64,000 bases of DNA from Euphorbia lathyris (taxonomy: Eukaryota > Streptophyta > Magnoliopsida > Malpighiales > Euphorbiaceae). The stretch is from positions 439,001 to 503,000 of the forward strand of contig NC_088915.1 in assembly GCF_963576675.1 (NCBI RefSeq). The letters are read 5' to 3'. Positions 35,100 through 46,753 of this stretch are shown piece after piece. Numbering within the stretch: position 1 is the first letter of the stretch; each line of letters begins with the position of its first letter. Under the pieces are notes generated by a model. The model did no database searches. It was not told where the DNA came from and saw only the letters and a program-made list of their open reading frames with translations. A program made the translations under genes and the position numbers.

Positions 35100-36350
35100 A
35101 TTATCCCCCTAGGAGCCAATTGTCTTGCTTCTTTTCCTTTTCTTGCTTGCCACCGTCGTCGTTTTATGAAGAATCGGTCCAACTTACCACTTTCCGCCAT
35201 TTTCTCCAGCTCGGCACCTAGTTCTCAGCAATCTTTTGCTTCATGGCTTTCACTCTTGTGAAAGTGGCAGTATTTTTCGTTGCTCCCGCTGTTTTTGAGT
35301 TTAGGTGGATATTCGATTCGCATCTTATTATCCTCCATCCAAAAGAGCATTTCTTCGCATCTTATTATCCTCTCTTCTTTTCTAGGGCGCCTATCAGTGT
35401 TTGGGACCTTCTCTCTTTGAAGCAATGGGTTTGGCTTGTGCTCGTCCCAATGACTATAGTATGTGGCTCTATTCATAAGCGCTTCGAATTATGCTCGTCC
35501 CGACTTCGGCAATTTCTCTCTAAGGCGTCAATAGCGCCGCCCACATTAAATTCCTTTACCTGATCAATGGTCATGTCGTGGAACTTCTCAATCAACTGAC
35601 CAAATATTCGTTTTGAACTGGTCAATTAAGATCTAGCATGGTCTTCCCCTTCGGTACTGAGGTGATGAAATGGTCCACGAAGCATTCTGCCATCTAATTG
35701 AAGTTACGAATGGATGAATACGAGAGTTGCTCGTACGAAAATGTCATTGGATTATTTCAAAGTAGTAGGGAAAATACGGTGTAAGACAACGTAAATAGTC
35801 GTAGTTGCTTGCATTATTTGTCAAATTTTTTTGACGTGGGTATCAGGGTCGCTCATTCCTCCATATTTGACAAAGGTTGCCACCCAGAATCATCGAGGCA
35901 TGGGTTGCCTTTGAATCTCCTTCGATAGAGGGGCGTTGGTCTTTGCTAAGTTCGAGTATCCGTCTTGAAAAATGGATTTTTATAAAGAGTTTTTTTCTAG
36001 CAGGTCCAATATATCTTCTTTGGTGAGGGGTGCGCCCTCTTTAGCCATTGTCTACTTCGATTCGGACCTTTGGTGGTGATTGCTTTGGGTTTTGTTGGAG
36101 AACGGTGTTTGCTTCGCCTATGGAGTTTTGTTTCATCCTTCGGCTCCCTTCTCTTTGTATGGCGCATGTGAGGACTCCTCGATTTGGAACACCTTCACCT
36201 AGGTGATTGGCTTCAGGAAAAGACCCTAGGGGTAGTAGAGGATTCCTTACCCGATTCTACGTCCCGATGGGGTTTTTCTCGCTTCTTGATCGTTGTTCCG
36301 GTGGATCTCCAAGTGAACTCGACTAGATTGAGCCATTGCTGAATATTCTG
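35100..36350 (-). pseudogene. Ty3/gypsy gag relic
   Basis: The minus-strand frame 35476-35225 ends in KYCHFHKSESHEAKDC, the CxFH...H...C knuckle typical of plant Ty3/gypsy gag. Past a stop the reading continues as a LEKMAESGKLDRF-like stretch down to about 35100. Upstream, 35760-35560 gives FVDHFITSVPKGKTML, like the retrotransposon gag core, with stops. No protease, reverse transcriptase or LTR was recognised next to it. It is an old, isolated fragment. Confidence 0.7.
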
Positions 36351-36509
36351 ATAGATGGTGGATAATCGAAGTTTATATTCACCACACTAATGATAACTTG
36401 TTACCTGAACTCTATCACGTGCCAAGACGATGTTGATGATCCAACAACGTGTTAGTTCCTACAAGATAATAAGCAGGTTAGACGGGGCAAATTTGAGGCT
36501 AACTATTTG

Positions 36510-37030
36510 GGATAAAGGCCAAATTTGAGCCTAACTATTCGGTGAATTGCAAATTTAATTCTAACATACGAAATGATCCAAATTTAAGCCTAATGTTTCT
36601 AGGCAAGATAAATATTAGCTTTATGTTACCGAGAAAATTTGAAAATAATAGTTAGAGTGTTTTTTAATTATCTTGTCGGACCTTCCAAACATCAATTAAG
36701 TCTAAGATATTTAATGTGTTACTAAAAATATGTTAAAATACTAACAACTAAATCACCCACAAACATGTTAACACAATTTTTTTATAAGGTGTCTAAATTT
36801 TTATTGTGTTATTAATATAATTACAAACAACCAAAAAATTATGAAACTGCTTCAATTTATCATAAAACTTGTTTGGAATAAATAATACTCAATTAGCCTT
36901 TCAAATTTTTAATATAATAATGCTAAATTTGATCTTGTTTGGAAACGTTAGGATTAAAGTTGAACTATTTCATGCGTTAATGCTAAATTTGCACTTTTAA
37001 AACAAATGTTAGAGTCAAATTTCATCATTA
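36510..37030. mobile_element. MITE-like element with long terminal inverted repeats
   Basis: The left arm (36515-36605: ccaaatttgagcctaac, gcaaatttaattctaac, aaatttaagcctaatg) is matched in reverse by the right arm (36940-37030: gaaacgttaggattaaag, cgttaatgctaaatttgc, gttagagtcaaattt) at roughly 80% identity by eye. The interior is AT-rich with no ORF. The exact ends and target duplication were not fixed. 36351-36509 and 37031-37904 hold no recognised gene. Confidence 0.7.
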
Positions 37031-37904
37031 TCTATTTTTTTTTAATTAAACCTAAGTGTTGATGAAGGAAACATATACAAATCTATTAAATTAAATAAAA
37101 ATGCAATTCTTAAATTGTAAAATATATAAACAAAATGATTGGTCCAAATAGACCCTAGCAAATAAAAGTTAATTACAATTATACCCCCAGATCTCATATA
37201 TAAACAAAATGATTGATGAACATAAACCCTAGACTCCCAAATCTAATATATCTGGAGCAACTCTCCACCAACATTACATCAAAAGTTTCTTTTATTCTCT
37301 ATCTCAGTCAATCACACTAATCTTCATGTGTATTTAGTTAGCAAAAATGAACGAGTTCTCTATCTCACCCATCAAATAAACAATAGCTTTCACTTATAGA
37401 AGACATCGTTGCTCTGCCTAGGCTTTTCCAGGACTGTATGTATACTCTCCCTCATTAGTTGTATATATGTTAATTTGATGTGATTCAAAACTATGACTAC
37501 AAATGTCTTTCACTGATTTTTAGTTTCTTTTTCTAATCTACTGAAAGCTCCTAATTTTAATATATGTGTATGGTTTTCCAATTTGAACTTTGAGTAGCAC
37601 CATTAAGTTTATACATATAATGATTTATGGAATTTGTTCTTTTGCCTTATGAAGTTTTCGGACCTACATATATTATTTTTAGAAGGATATGGCTATTGAG
37701 TTATTTTTTTAAATCAAAACCAAAGGAGAAATCCGAATAGATCTACCTTGCAATGTTTAAGAAATAAAAAAAATTCAAAAATATCTAGAATGATAGTGAA
37801 AAATCTGAATCCATCTAGAAAACACACGATTTTAACTAAGTTTATATTGTGCAGGAAATATGACATTAAAGAAACATGAAGAAAATTCATGTCAAGATAA
37901 GAGT

Positions 37905-38200
37905 GATTCAACAGATCTTCAGAAACAAAAAGAAAGAAAAAAATATATTCTAGCACTGATTGTAGAATGTGGCCGGCGAAAACGATCCTTTCTTACAGCA
38001 AAGATGATAAGAGGCTGGAAGTAAGTTGAGGTTTTGAATTAATAATTTATTTTTATATTAACATGTCCTTCTTACAATTAAATTTGCATTATTTAAAAAG
38101 TTTATGTTTGGGAACAGTTAGTTTGATTGATTGGTTCATTGTGTTATTAAGTTGTATGATCAAATGCTTCTATCAAATGTTATTTATTTTCAAAAGTTCA
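37905..38200 (+). other. Exon-like segment and intron, arm A of an inverted duplication
   Basis: The block runs from a tagaatgtggccggcg exon-like stretch through ggctggaagtaagttgagg (possible GT donor) into an intron-like region (gtccttcttac, tttgcattatttaaa, tttgggaacagtta, ttgattgattgg). It matches 41930-42235 on the other strand and, in the exon part, 29101-29215. The gene of origin is not recognised. 38201-39150 has no recognised gene. Confidence 0.55.
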
Positions 38201-39154
38201 TCTGTGGCCCTTGTTTCATATTAATATTTTGGTTATTTTTGTATTGCTTAAACTGTTCAAACTTGATGAAACCCATATTGCGAGAACATGCTTCAGTTTA
38301 TTATGACAGTTCAATTAGTTTTGGCCTTATCCACTTGAGTAGATTATGGTTGTTTAACTTGTCATCAGTTTATGGCCATCTGTAATTCATAGTACTCATT
38401 CATACTATCTCAACTTGAGATTTATTGTATTTGGGCAATTCATCAAAATTTGTGATATTTTAAGTAATAGTGATATTTTAATTATTTGATTCCTGAAAAA
38501 GAAGATGCATTGTACTGCTGCAGCTTTTAAGAAAGAAGCCAATGTTTGTACAAAACCTGCGAGTAACAGTTCTTTCTCTTCAAATCCAAGGAATTTGAAT
38601 TTGTTTTATTTTTATATTTCATTGAGAAATCATATTCAATTGGATTTTTTCCTTTCTTCCTTTTTCGAATGAGTGTACAATTTTTTTTTGTTTAATAAGT
38701 CTGTTACCTCATACTAGGTCTAAAACTTAAATTGATTACTGAACTTTTAATGTTGTTCTTGTTTAATTGCATTCAATATACTCTTGTTTTTTAATAGAAA
38801 TTGTTTCAATATACTCTTATTTTTCAATAGAATTTGTTGAAGGTAAAAAATGGAAAATACTTGTCAAAGTGGTCACTCTTCTTAAAAGAAAGCCAACTAG
38901 ATAAATCCTTGCTTGTTTAAGAACTAAAATTCCGAATTTTAACAATAGTCTATTAGTTTAATTGATTAAATATCTAAGGTTGTTTGATTAAATTGTTAAT
39001 AACTATATATGTGGTTGTGGTAGAATTAAATTAATTTAAACTTTGGTTTCCCAGGTCAAACTTGATGAACTAAAGTAAATACTTTCAAACCAATTGCAGC
39101 TTATGAGAATTTCTACAGTTTCTTCTCCTCGAGTAATATCATCGAGATAAATTA

Positions 39155-39265
39155 GATATTTCTATGGCTTCAACAGAAAGTGCATCATAATCATCTTTGT
39201 CCTCGTCATCATGGTCATCATCATAATCATCCGTAGACAATTTTGCAGCAGAGCAACTGGTATTA
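39155..39265 (-). other. Acidic exon-like stretch over a TCATCA-type repeat
   Basis: The plus strand is rich in tcatca/tcgtca. The minus strand reads a run of Asp and Glu (DDYDDDHDDEDKDDYD) followed by ALSVEAIEISNLSR and a stop. It may be an acidic tail or a simple repeat that happens to be open. It lies 0.4 kb from the minus-strand ORF at 39668-40105, so the two could belong to one gene, but no splice evidence ties them. Confidence 0.3.
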
Positions 39266-39317
39266 TATATTATCTGTTAACTGCGGCATGACTTGATTTG
39301 TCTTGATGATCAGTTAG

Positions 39318-39434
39318 GAGATTGGAAATGAATAACTGTGTGCGGTTGAGATTGGAAATGAATAACTGTGTTGTATGCTAGAAGGCATTTCCTGGTGGTT
39401 AGGTTGAGATTGGAAATGAATAACTGTGTGCGGT
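39318..39434. repeat. Three copies of a 24-bp motif
   Basis: gagattggaaatgaataact followed by gtgt occurs three times within this stretch, the first two directly in tandem (30 bp apart) and the third after a 28-bp insert-like gap. It is a local duplication without coding sense. Confidence 0.8.
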
Positions 39435-39667
39435 TGGTTCCGTGGTGTTGTTACATTCTATTGATCTACAACATCTAAAGCATGTTTGCCTTTTGAGACA
39501 GCTATGTGCGCCCATATGGTTGTGTTAGAGGATGTTTCGCCAGCAGCCCCATTTGATCAATTAATAGGTTGGAGTACAACAGGCACCAAAGTGCCTCTCG
39601 AGATCTCAAGAGAACTTTCAGTTACTAGATTAGTAGCTCAAAAGCATGAACAGATCCATTTCTTTCT

Positions 39668-40105
39668 CTATGAACAGAGCATAATTACCTTTGAAGACTG
39701 TAGACTTTTTGGCAGCATTACCTTCTCCATAGTTTCTTTAAAATGGCTTGAGATTAATGAAGCTTGGGCATATTGGAGTAGAGGAACATTTATAGAATTA
39801 GTATTTACAAGCAAGAAATGTTCACAAACCATTTGCAACAGTTTTATCAAAGAGAAAACATGAATTTTGTATTTACTGCGGCATTCATCTTCCACTTCTC
39901 CAAAATTGCAATTCAGAGAAATCTTCAGCTCTTTATTAGAAGATGAAGCCATATCAAAATCTTTTGAAGTAGAAACCCTATTATATGTACTATCTATAAG
40001 TAAAGATATGAAATCCTTATAATTATATTTGAAGTAATCTATTTTGTGATCAGAATTGTTTCCATTTGAAGAATTTTGTTCAAGTGAAGAACCTATATAC
40101 ACCAC
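39668..40105 (-). CDS. Unidentified 145-codon ORF, possibly a host exon
   Basis: This is the longest open frame of the region and has protein-like composition. It has an N-terminal polar part with Asn/Ser repeats, then LKISLNCNFGEVEDECRSKY, then a hydrophobic helical stretch (VFSLIKLLQMVCEHFLLV) and LLQYAQASLISSHFKETMEKV. No motif or family was recognised. The ORF's first codon at 40105 is not clearly a real start, so it could be an internal exon. The acidic stretch at 39155-39265 lies downstream on the same strand. Confidence 0.3.
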   Translation of the reverse strand: MVYIGSSLEQNSSNGNNSDHKIDYFKYNYKDFISLLIDSTYNRVSTSKDFDMASSSNKELKISLNCNFGEVEDECRSKYKIHVFSLIKLLQMVCEHFLLVNTNSINVPLLQYAQASLISSHFKETMEKVMLPKSLQSSKVIMLCS

Positions 40106-40487
40106 ATCAAAATTAGATTTGCAGGAAGAATACGAACTACAGTATATTACTCTAATTTGTTTATATTATTGTAAGAATTCATAACTTCAATATGTAAGAA
40201 TCAGAATTTCAAATTAAGATAATAAGTCAGAACACTAATAGAAGGCTTATTTGTTTTTTTCATTGTCTTTGTTCATGGATTTAAGCAACTTATATACTTT
40301 TAGTATTTCTAAAAGTATCTTCCAGACGTTTAAATTAATTCCTAAAATCTATATCAACGGATTGCTCCATTTGTTAGTCTCTTAATGTAAACAAATCGGT
40401 AGAAAAGGAAAATCTAAATTGACTAATCTTTTAATTCAACCAAAACCAAATTGTGTTACTCTCTAAAAACATGCAACAAAAAAAATA

Positions 40488-40993
40488 GGGTAATTAATTT
40501 ATTAGTCCCTATATTTTGATAAAACACACTGTTTAGTCACTGTTTAGTCTCTAACCTGTTTTTCAGTGAACTGTTTAGTCATTCCGTCCGTTTGTTAGAT
40601 TTTTTTTACCGTTTATGACTTCAGAAATGACTAAATTACCCTTTACTATTTATCTTCAAACTTCAGAAGAGGAAATCCAATTTAGAAGAAGAAGCTATTT
40701 GTATGGAAAATAAGAAAAGAACACCCAATGCTTACGAATTTGATCGATTAAGAAGAAAATCGAGCATTCAAAGTTAATTTCAGATGCATTAGAGTTTAAA
40801 GGAAAGGAAAATAAAGGAAAAGAAGAACGCAAATTCAAATTGATTAACAGGATCTTCATGAGAGTCTAACGGCAGCGACTAATTTTAGGGACTAAACAGT
40901 TCACTGAGAAAAACGTTAGAAACTTTACCGTGTGTTTTTAAAAATACAGGACTAAACAGTGTGTTTTGTTAGGAACTAATAAATTAATTACCC
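40488..40993. mobile_element. Mutator-like MITE with 9-bp target duplication
   Basis: Left end: gggtaattaatttattagtc from 40488. Right end (reverse complement from 40993): gggtaattaatttattagtt. The inverted similarity continues inward (aaaacacactgtttagtc on both arms). The flank aaaaaaata is present at 40479-40487 and 40994-41002, a 9-bp duplication as in Mutator-like elements. The interior, 506 bp in total with the arms, has no transposase. Confidence 0.88.
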
Positions 40994-41160
40994 AAAAAAA
41001 TATGATCGCCCATAGGACAGAACTCACTTAAATTCCTAAAAATATGATCCAGTTGCAGGAGACTCGTCGTTATTACTGGGAAACATTGATATGATACTCA
41101 AAACTATGCTTTCAACCTGCGTAGTAAAATTTAGGGATAAGGTAACAAAATAGGCCTAAG

Positions 41161-41336
41161 ATTTTTGACGAAGTATCAATTTAGACCTTTTTTGTTACCT
41201 TCCTAAAATTTATGAGGCTACAACCAAACAAATGGATAGATTTTTGACGAAGTATCAATTTAGACGTTTTTTGTTAGGTTCCTCAAATTTATGCATCAGT
41301 GCACAAAGGCTACAACCAAACAAATCGATAGTATAT
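41161..41336. repeat. Tandem duplication, ~80-95 bp unit
   Basis: The phrase atttttgacgaagtatcaat opens both halves (41161 and 41240), and both end in ggctacaaccaaacaaat(g/c)gata. The second half has a 17-bp insertion. There is no coding sense. 41337-41929 is AT-rich without a recognised gene. Confidence 0.8.
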
Positions 41337-41929
41337 CATTTCATTGCCCACAAATTTATGAGCAATCTACCCTCATAATCTACAACACCCTGTTATGTCA
41401 GAATCAAAGATGAGCAAAACTATTTTCAAAGTTAATGCAGTCAAACTGAGTCTCAAATGAAGAAGTTGGTACTAATGAACTGGAAAACTGGGAAACTATT
41501 TATGAACGATTCTTGCTTGTAAATACTTATTCTATAAATGTGTGTGTAATCTAAAGCCATTTCAAGGAAACTGAAAAAATGAAAAAGGTAAAGCTGCCTA
41601 AAAGTCTGAGTCTTCAAAGTTAGAGAGCAGGAGGCTGTGAAGCCAAAGAAATATCCCATGTATGTTGATGATAGAATAAAGTGTAAAAATTCCTATAGTG
41701 AATAAATATGGTCAAGAGTTGCCAAATTTTCTGTACATAAAATGGCTCATGTGGATTTTTCACTTTTCTGGAATATTCAAATCAAATTACCGTGTATAAA
41801 TAACTTTGTAAATCCCACTTTTATATTAATAAAATTTTAGATTTATTGTTAATATTCATCAAGAAAAAATGCATCTAATTCTGAACAATAAAAGATCCCT
41901 AGAATGATTTTATTTTAATTATGTTTGTA

Positions 41930-42235
41930 AACAGATCAGAAAACAAATATTTGATGATAATATTTTAACACCATAATGAGACCAATCAATAAAAATAATT
42001 GTTCCAAAACAAAAACTTATGTTTTTCCTTTAAATAATGCAAATTAAACAAGTAAGAAGGACAAATTAACATAAACTAGAAATTAGTAAATTCCAAACCT
42101 CAACTTACTTTGCAGCCTCATATATGATCTCAGTGCCAGAGTATCTGCAATAGTATGGTTGACCACGTTCACTAATCAGTACTAGCATATCTTTTTTCTT
42201 ATGATTTGGTATGAGTACCCTGAAGAACAACTACC
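41930..42235 (-). other. Exon-like segment and intron, arm B of an inverted duplication
   Basis: Minus strand: ctcataccaaatcataag, then tgctagtactgatt, gaacgtggtcaacc, a frame reading YSGTEIIYEAAK up to an AAAGTAAGTTGAGG donor-like site, then intron sequence matching arm A (37905-38200). Upstream frames are broken. The gene of origin is not recognised. 42236-43650 holds no recognised gene; a short phrase (aaatgacggaccccaat) is repeated near 43231 and 43331. Confidence 0.5.
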
Positions 42236-43671
42236 TTTGTGTCCATCAATATGCTCTATTTCTTTGTTGTTTCACAATAATTCTTATATATAAACAGTTT
42301 GTTTTGTGATGAAACCACTCAATTTTGAGATGAAACTGTTTCATTAAGTGAGCTTCTTTTTCCTTCCACTGTAACATGCATCTATAGTCTTGTTGAGGTC
42401 TGGAGCACTTATTTTAGTGCTCGAACTTCTGAGTTGTAGAGAATCATTGAGTTTTGTTCAGTAATTGATTTATTTGATGTATCATTTATGGCATCTTCAA
42501 GATCTGGAATACACACCATTGGTTCCTCAATTGCTGAGTCTCTCGTTGCTTCGTGAGATGTTGACTTCAGGGAAACTGTGCAACCAGAGACATAAATGTT
42601 GTGTTAAAGAATAGGGACCGAATAAGCAATTGGTAATGGAATGAATAGTAATTTTGTAAGGATGACTTTTATTTACCCAATATAAAATTCCAATGGCACA
42701 AGACACGACAACTTCTTTATATATTACACTCTTACACACTTTTACACTAGTAAAGTTTTTTTTGTCAAATACTTAAACTCGTTACAAAGGTTACCATACT
42801 TATATAATAAAATAATATTAAGCCATTCCAATAAAATATAAATCCACCCAAGCAAGTGATGGCAAAGTTATGGATCTGACCAACATTCTTCAAGCTTAGG
42901 TTTGTTCACTTTACTCATTTGTTTGGTTGAGTATTTCATTTTTAATCCTACCTCTTGGTCAGATTGAGATGCTAGAAGCTAGACACAAGATATTTATCAA
43001 TCTCCAAGCTGGGATAGACTTGAAGAAAGCCCTTGAGCTCCTTTCCTAGTGTGAAGATGAGATTTTGTAAATAATCGATCTCAAAGATTAAATAGTTTGT
43101 ATTTTTAAATTTTTGTCTAATAATGTAGAAGCAATTAAAGAAAAATAAATAAAACAATACTTCAAAATAATTTTTTTTATGAAGAGGAATTCAAATTAAA
43201 ATATTAATCAGTTTTTTTATTAATTTTCGTAAATGACGGACCCCAATAACTATAACATTAAAGTTAATAGAAATAAAAATAAATAAGAAATTTTAAAAGT
43301 AAATATATCATTGGGATTCAACCATTAGTAAATGACGGACCCCAATGACTATAGCATTGGAGTAGGTGTTCTATATAAATCGACCCTAAAGATCCTCAGC
43401 GCTTAAAAAAAACTTCATGTTAAGTTCTCCTTGTTGATCAAGTCCCCTGTGGAACTCTTGTACTTTAGCTTGAAATTTGTTCCTACATAAGCTGTGTGAA
43501 ACTCTCCATGTTTTTCCTAGTTAAGAAAACGTTTCTTAAAAGAACCTATGTCTGTGTCCATATGCCTTTTAATTATGCAGACTGAGATTAATAGAGTCAA
43601 CCATTCTATACATTCTTTGAATTCGACTCTTACTCAGCATCTGGAGCATCCTTTTATTCATATGTAATTTT

Positions 43672-43728
43672 ACAGTGTGATGATGTAAGGTGCAATGGTT
43701 CACAGTGTGATGATGTAAGGTGCAATGG
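43672..43728. repeat. 27-bp direct repeat at the copia 3' break
   Basis: cagtgtgatgatgtaaggtg followed by caatggt occurs at 43672-43698 and 43702-43728, next to where copia homology ends (about 43730). Confidence 0.85.
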
Positions 43729-43734
43729 TGCTAT

Positions 43735-44802
43735 AAATTCTGATTCCATGGTTGAGCGTGCAATACAGGTTTGTTTACATGATCTCCAAGAGACGGCACC
43801 ACTACCCAAAATGAAAACATAACCATTAGTGGAACACACCAAATCATTTTTGGATGACCAATTTTCATCACAATATCCTTCTAAAACAGCAGGAAATTTA
43901 TTAAAATGCAAATTAAAATTCATGGTACCTCTCTCAAGTATTGAAGTAAACGATGAAGTGCATTCCAATGTTCATCATTTGGATTGTGAGTATATCTACT
44001 CAATCTATTTACAGCATATGCAATGTCAGGTCTAGTATGAGCCATTAAGAACATAACACTCCCAATAATCTTAGCATATTCTTCTTGTGAAACACTATGT
44101 CTTTTATTTTTAGTAATACATATGCTAGAATCATAGGGTGTTCTACCTGGCACTACATCAAAGCTATCAAACTTTTTCAATAATTTCTCAACATAATGTG
44201 ATTGTCCTAAAGAAAAGTCATTTTCACTTTTTGTAATTTTGACACCAAGAATTACATCAGCTTTTCTCATGTCTTTCATGTCTTATTGTGATGATAAGAA
44301 GGCTTTGGTGTTATTCATGTCTCATCCACATAAAGACATACAATCACATAATTTGATCCAAATGATTTAGAATAAACGCATGTATCTGATCCATTAACTA
44401 CGTACCCATCAAAAAGTAAAGTGGAGTTAAACTTTTCATACTATTGTCTGGGTGTAGGCCATACAGTGACTTCCTCAGTTTGCATACCTTATCTTCCTGA
44501 CCGGGTACAACATTTCCCACAGGCTGTTGGACATAGATTTCTTCTTCTAAATCGCCATTTAGAAAAGCTGTTTTTACATCCATCTGATGTACCACCAAGT
44601 TATGTATTGCTGCAATTGCAATTAAGATTCTAATAGTAGAAATTTTAGTAACAGGAGAGTAAGTATCAAAATAGTCATTTCCTTTCTTTTGACTATAGCC
44701 TACCGCAACTAATCTAGCTTTGAACTTTTCAATGGATCCATCAGGTCTTCTTTTCCTTTTGAAGATCCATTTAAGTTTTATAGTTTTGGACCCTTTAGGC
44801 AA
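43735..44802 (-). pseudogene. Copia reverse transcriptase and RNase H
   Basis: 44802-44398 reads the RT fingers/palm start (KARLVAVGYSQKKGNDYFDT, VHQMDVKTAFLNGDLEEEI, KLRKSLYGL). 44330-44280 contains the YVDD box region, but a two-base insertion changes the frame right after YVD. 44279-43920 continues with ILGVKITK and [20 protein letters not shown], then RNase H (43968-43735: [30 protein letters not shown]). After TMESEFIA the homology stops. It cannot encode an active polymerase. Confidence 0.9.
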
Positions 44803-45005
44803 AAAGACTAGATCCTAATTGTGATTTACCATAATAGAGTCTAATTCATTTTTTATTGCCTCTTTCCAAAAGTTAGCATCTACAAAGGTCATGGCCTCCT
44901 TATGTCTTAGGATCTTCTTCTATTAGATAGGCAGACATAAAAACATCAACTATTCTATCTAAATTTTCTAACAGAGAAGAGGAAACAAAGTCGGGTCCAA
45001 AACTA

Positions 45006-45978
45006 TTAGCTATTTTTCCTTCTTTTACTTCTTCTAGGTTCATGTTCACATTCATCATGTTTTTCCAAAGAACTAGAAGCAAGAGAATCACTAGCAGGTA
45101 CAGAATTAGAGGGACCAACATCATCACACACAAGATTTTTCTTTAAAGGAAAAATATTTTCAAAGAATTCTGCATCTCTAGATTCACATATGTTATAGTC
45201 ATTTAGTGCCATAAATCTAAAGGCATCACTATTAGAAGCATATCCAATAAAAACACAATCAAAGGTTTTTGGCCCTATGTTGGGTTTTCTAAAAGATGGA
45301 AAAGCAACTTTAGTAAGACAACCCCAGACCCTCAAGAAATTTAAATTAGGCGAATACCCCTTCCAAAGCTCATAAGGAGTTTTGTCTAATTTTTTATGAG
45401 TAACTCTATTTAAAATATAGCATGCAGACAAAACAGCCTCCCCACACATTATCAGGCATACCAGAACTAATCAACATAGCATTCATCATTTCCTTAAGCG
45501 TTCTATTTTTCCTTTCAGCTATACCATTTTGTTGTGGTGTATATGGCGCACTAGTTTCATGTATAATGCAATTTTCCTCACAAAACGTTTTAAGGAAATT
45601 GGTTCCGTATTCTCCACCTCTATCAGATCTAAGCTTTTTTATTTTTCTATCTAGCTGATTTTCTACTTCCATTTTATATTTTAGAAACATACTTTCAACC
45701 TCATCTTTTGATCTTCAAAGATATACTTTGGTGTATCTAGAAAAGTCATCAACAAAGGTCATTTACCATCTTTTACCACCTTTACTAATTGAATTCTTAA
45801 AGTCAGCTAGATCAGAATGAATTAATTCAAGCAATTTAGTACTTCTCTTAGTAACAGATGGAAAAGGCTTCTTGGCAAATTTAGCTTCTACGCAAATAGA
45901 ACATTTTCTTTCATGCTCAGAATTAACAATATCAATAACATGCATATTTTTCAACCTTTTAATAGAAGCATAATTCAC
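45006..45978 (-). pseudogene. Copia integrase
   Basis: The zinc-binding part is broken by a stop just before the HGRLGHVNYASIK block. CSICVEAKFAKKPF and the first acidic site (IHSDLADFK) are at 45978-45763. 45690-45406 holds the core with SDRGGEYGTNF and TPQQNGIAERKNRTL, that is, the second Asp and the Glu. 45449-45006 gives the C-terminal part (CYILNRVTHKKLDKTPYELW, FIGYASNSDAFRF). The fragments lie in different frames. Confidence 0.9.
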
Positions 45979-45996
45979 ATGTCCTAATCTACCATG

Positions 45997-46590
45997 CTAA
46001 GCATCCAAAGACTCACATAAATAAGCAGATTCAGAAGAACTTGCATTATTTCCAACAAAGTTAACATAAATAGTGTTCATGATAAAAAGCCCATCACCTA
46101 GATACCATTTCCCTACAAAGGTCCCATTCTTAGTAAGAATCACCTTATCTGCCTCAAAAGTAATTTTTAAACCAGCCTTATTCAATAAACTACTAGAAAT
46201 CAGATTCCTATGAAGTGAAGGCACATAAAAAACATTATTCAATGATAAACTTTTTCCAGGAGTTAATTTGAGTAAGACTGTTCCTTTACCAACAACACCA
46301 GCAGGTGCGGTGTTACCCATGGAGACGCACTCTCCATCAGCAGCATCCTCAAAATGATGAAACAGCTCCCTGTTCGAACATAAGTGTCTGGTAGTTCCAG
46401 TATCCACCATCCAGTCAGTTTTGTTTTCCACCAAGTTCGAATCTACCACCACAGCAGCAATGATTTCACTGTTCTCCACCAAATTGGATTGTTCGGTAGG
46501 CTTTGTGTTAGCATTTTGATTTGAATTCTGTTGGTTCTTCCTTTGGAAACATTGAAATGCTCTGTGCGGGGTTTTCCACACACAAAGCAT
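45997..46590 (-). pseudogene. Copia protease and end of gag
   Basis: The protease active site reads DWMVDTGTTRHLCSN (Asp-Thr-Gly). Downstream are the usual VVGKGTVLLKL and LNNVFYVPSLHRNLIS strands. Just upstream (46600-46750), in another frame, lies a CCHC-like knuckle CFVCGKPRTEHF with a stop before it. Confidence 0.88.
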
Positions 46591-46753
46591 TCAACCTTTC
46601 GCTTTTTGACCTTTCCATGCTTGAAAGACTTATTCTATTTGAAGCCTTTCTGGGACTTGTTTGCATGTCCTTTTGATCTGTCTTTTGGAATCACATCAGA
46701 TTCAACCACATTAGCATTAATAGAAACAGAAATAGAGGAAAATTGCTTATCTT

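Noticed and set aside
35243..35563. 106-codon plus-strand ORF
   Set aside because: Antisense to the Ty3/gypsy gag knuckle on the minus strand, which has the recognisable motif.
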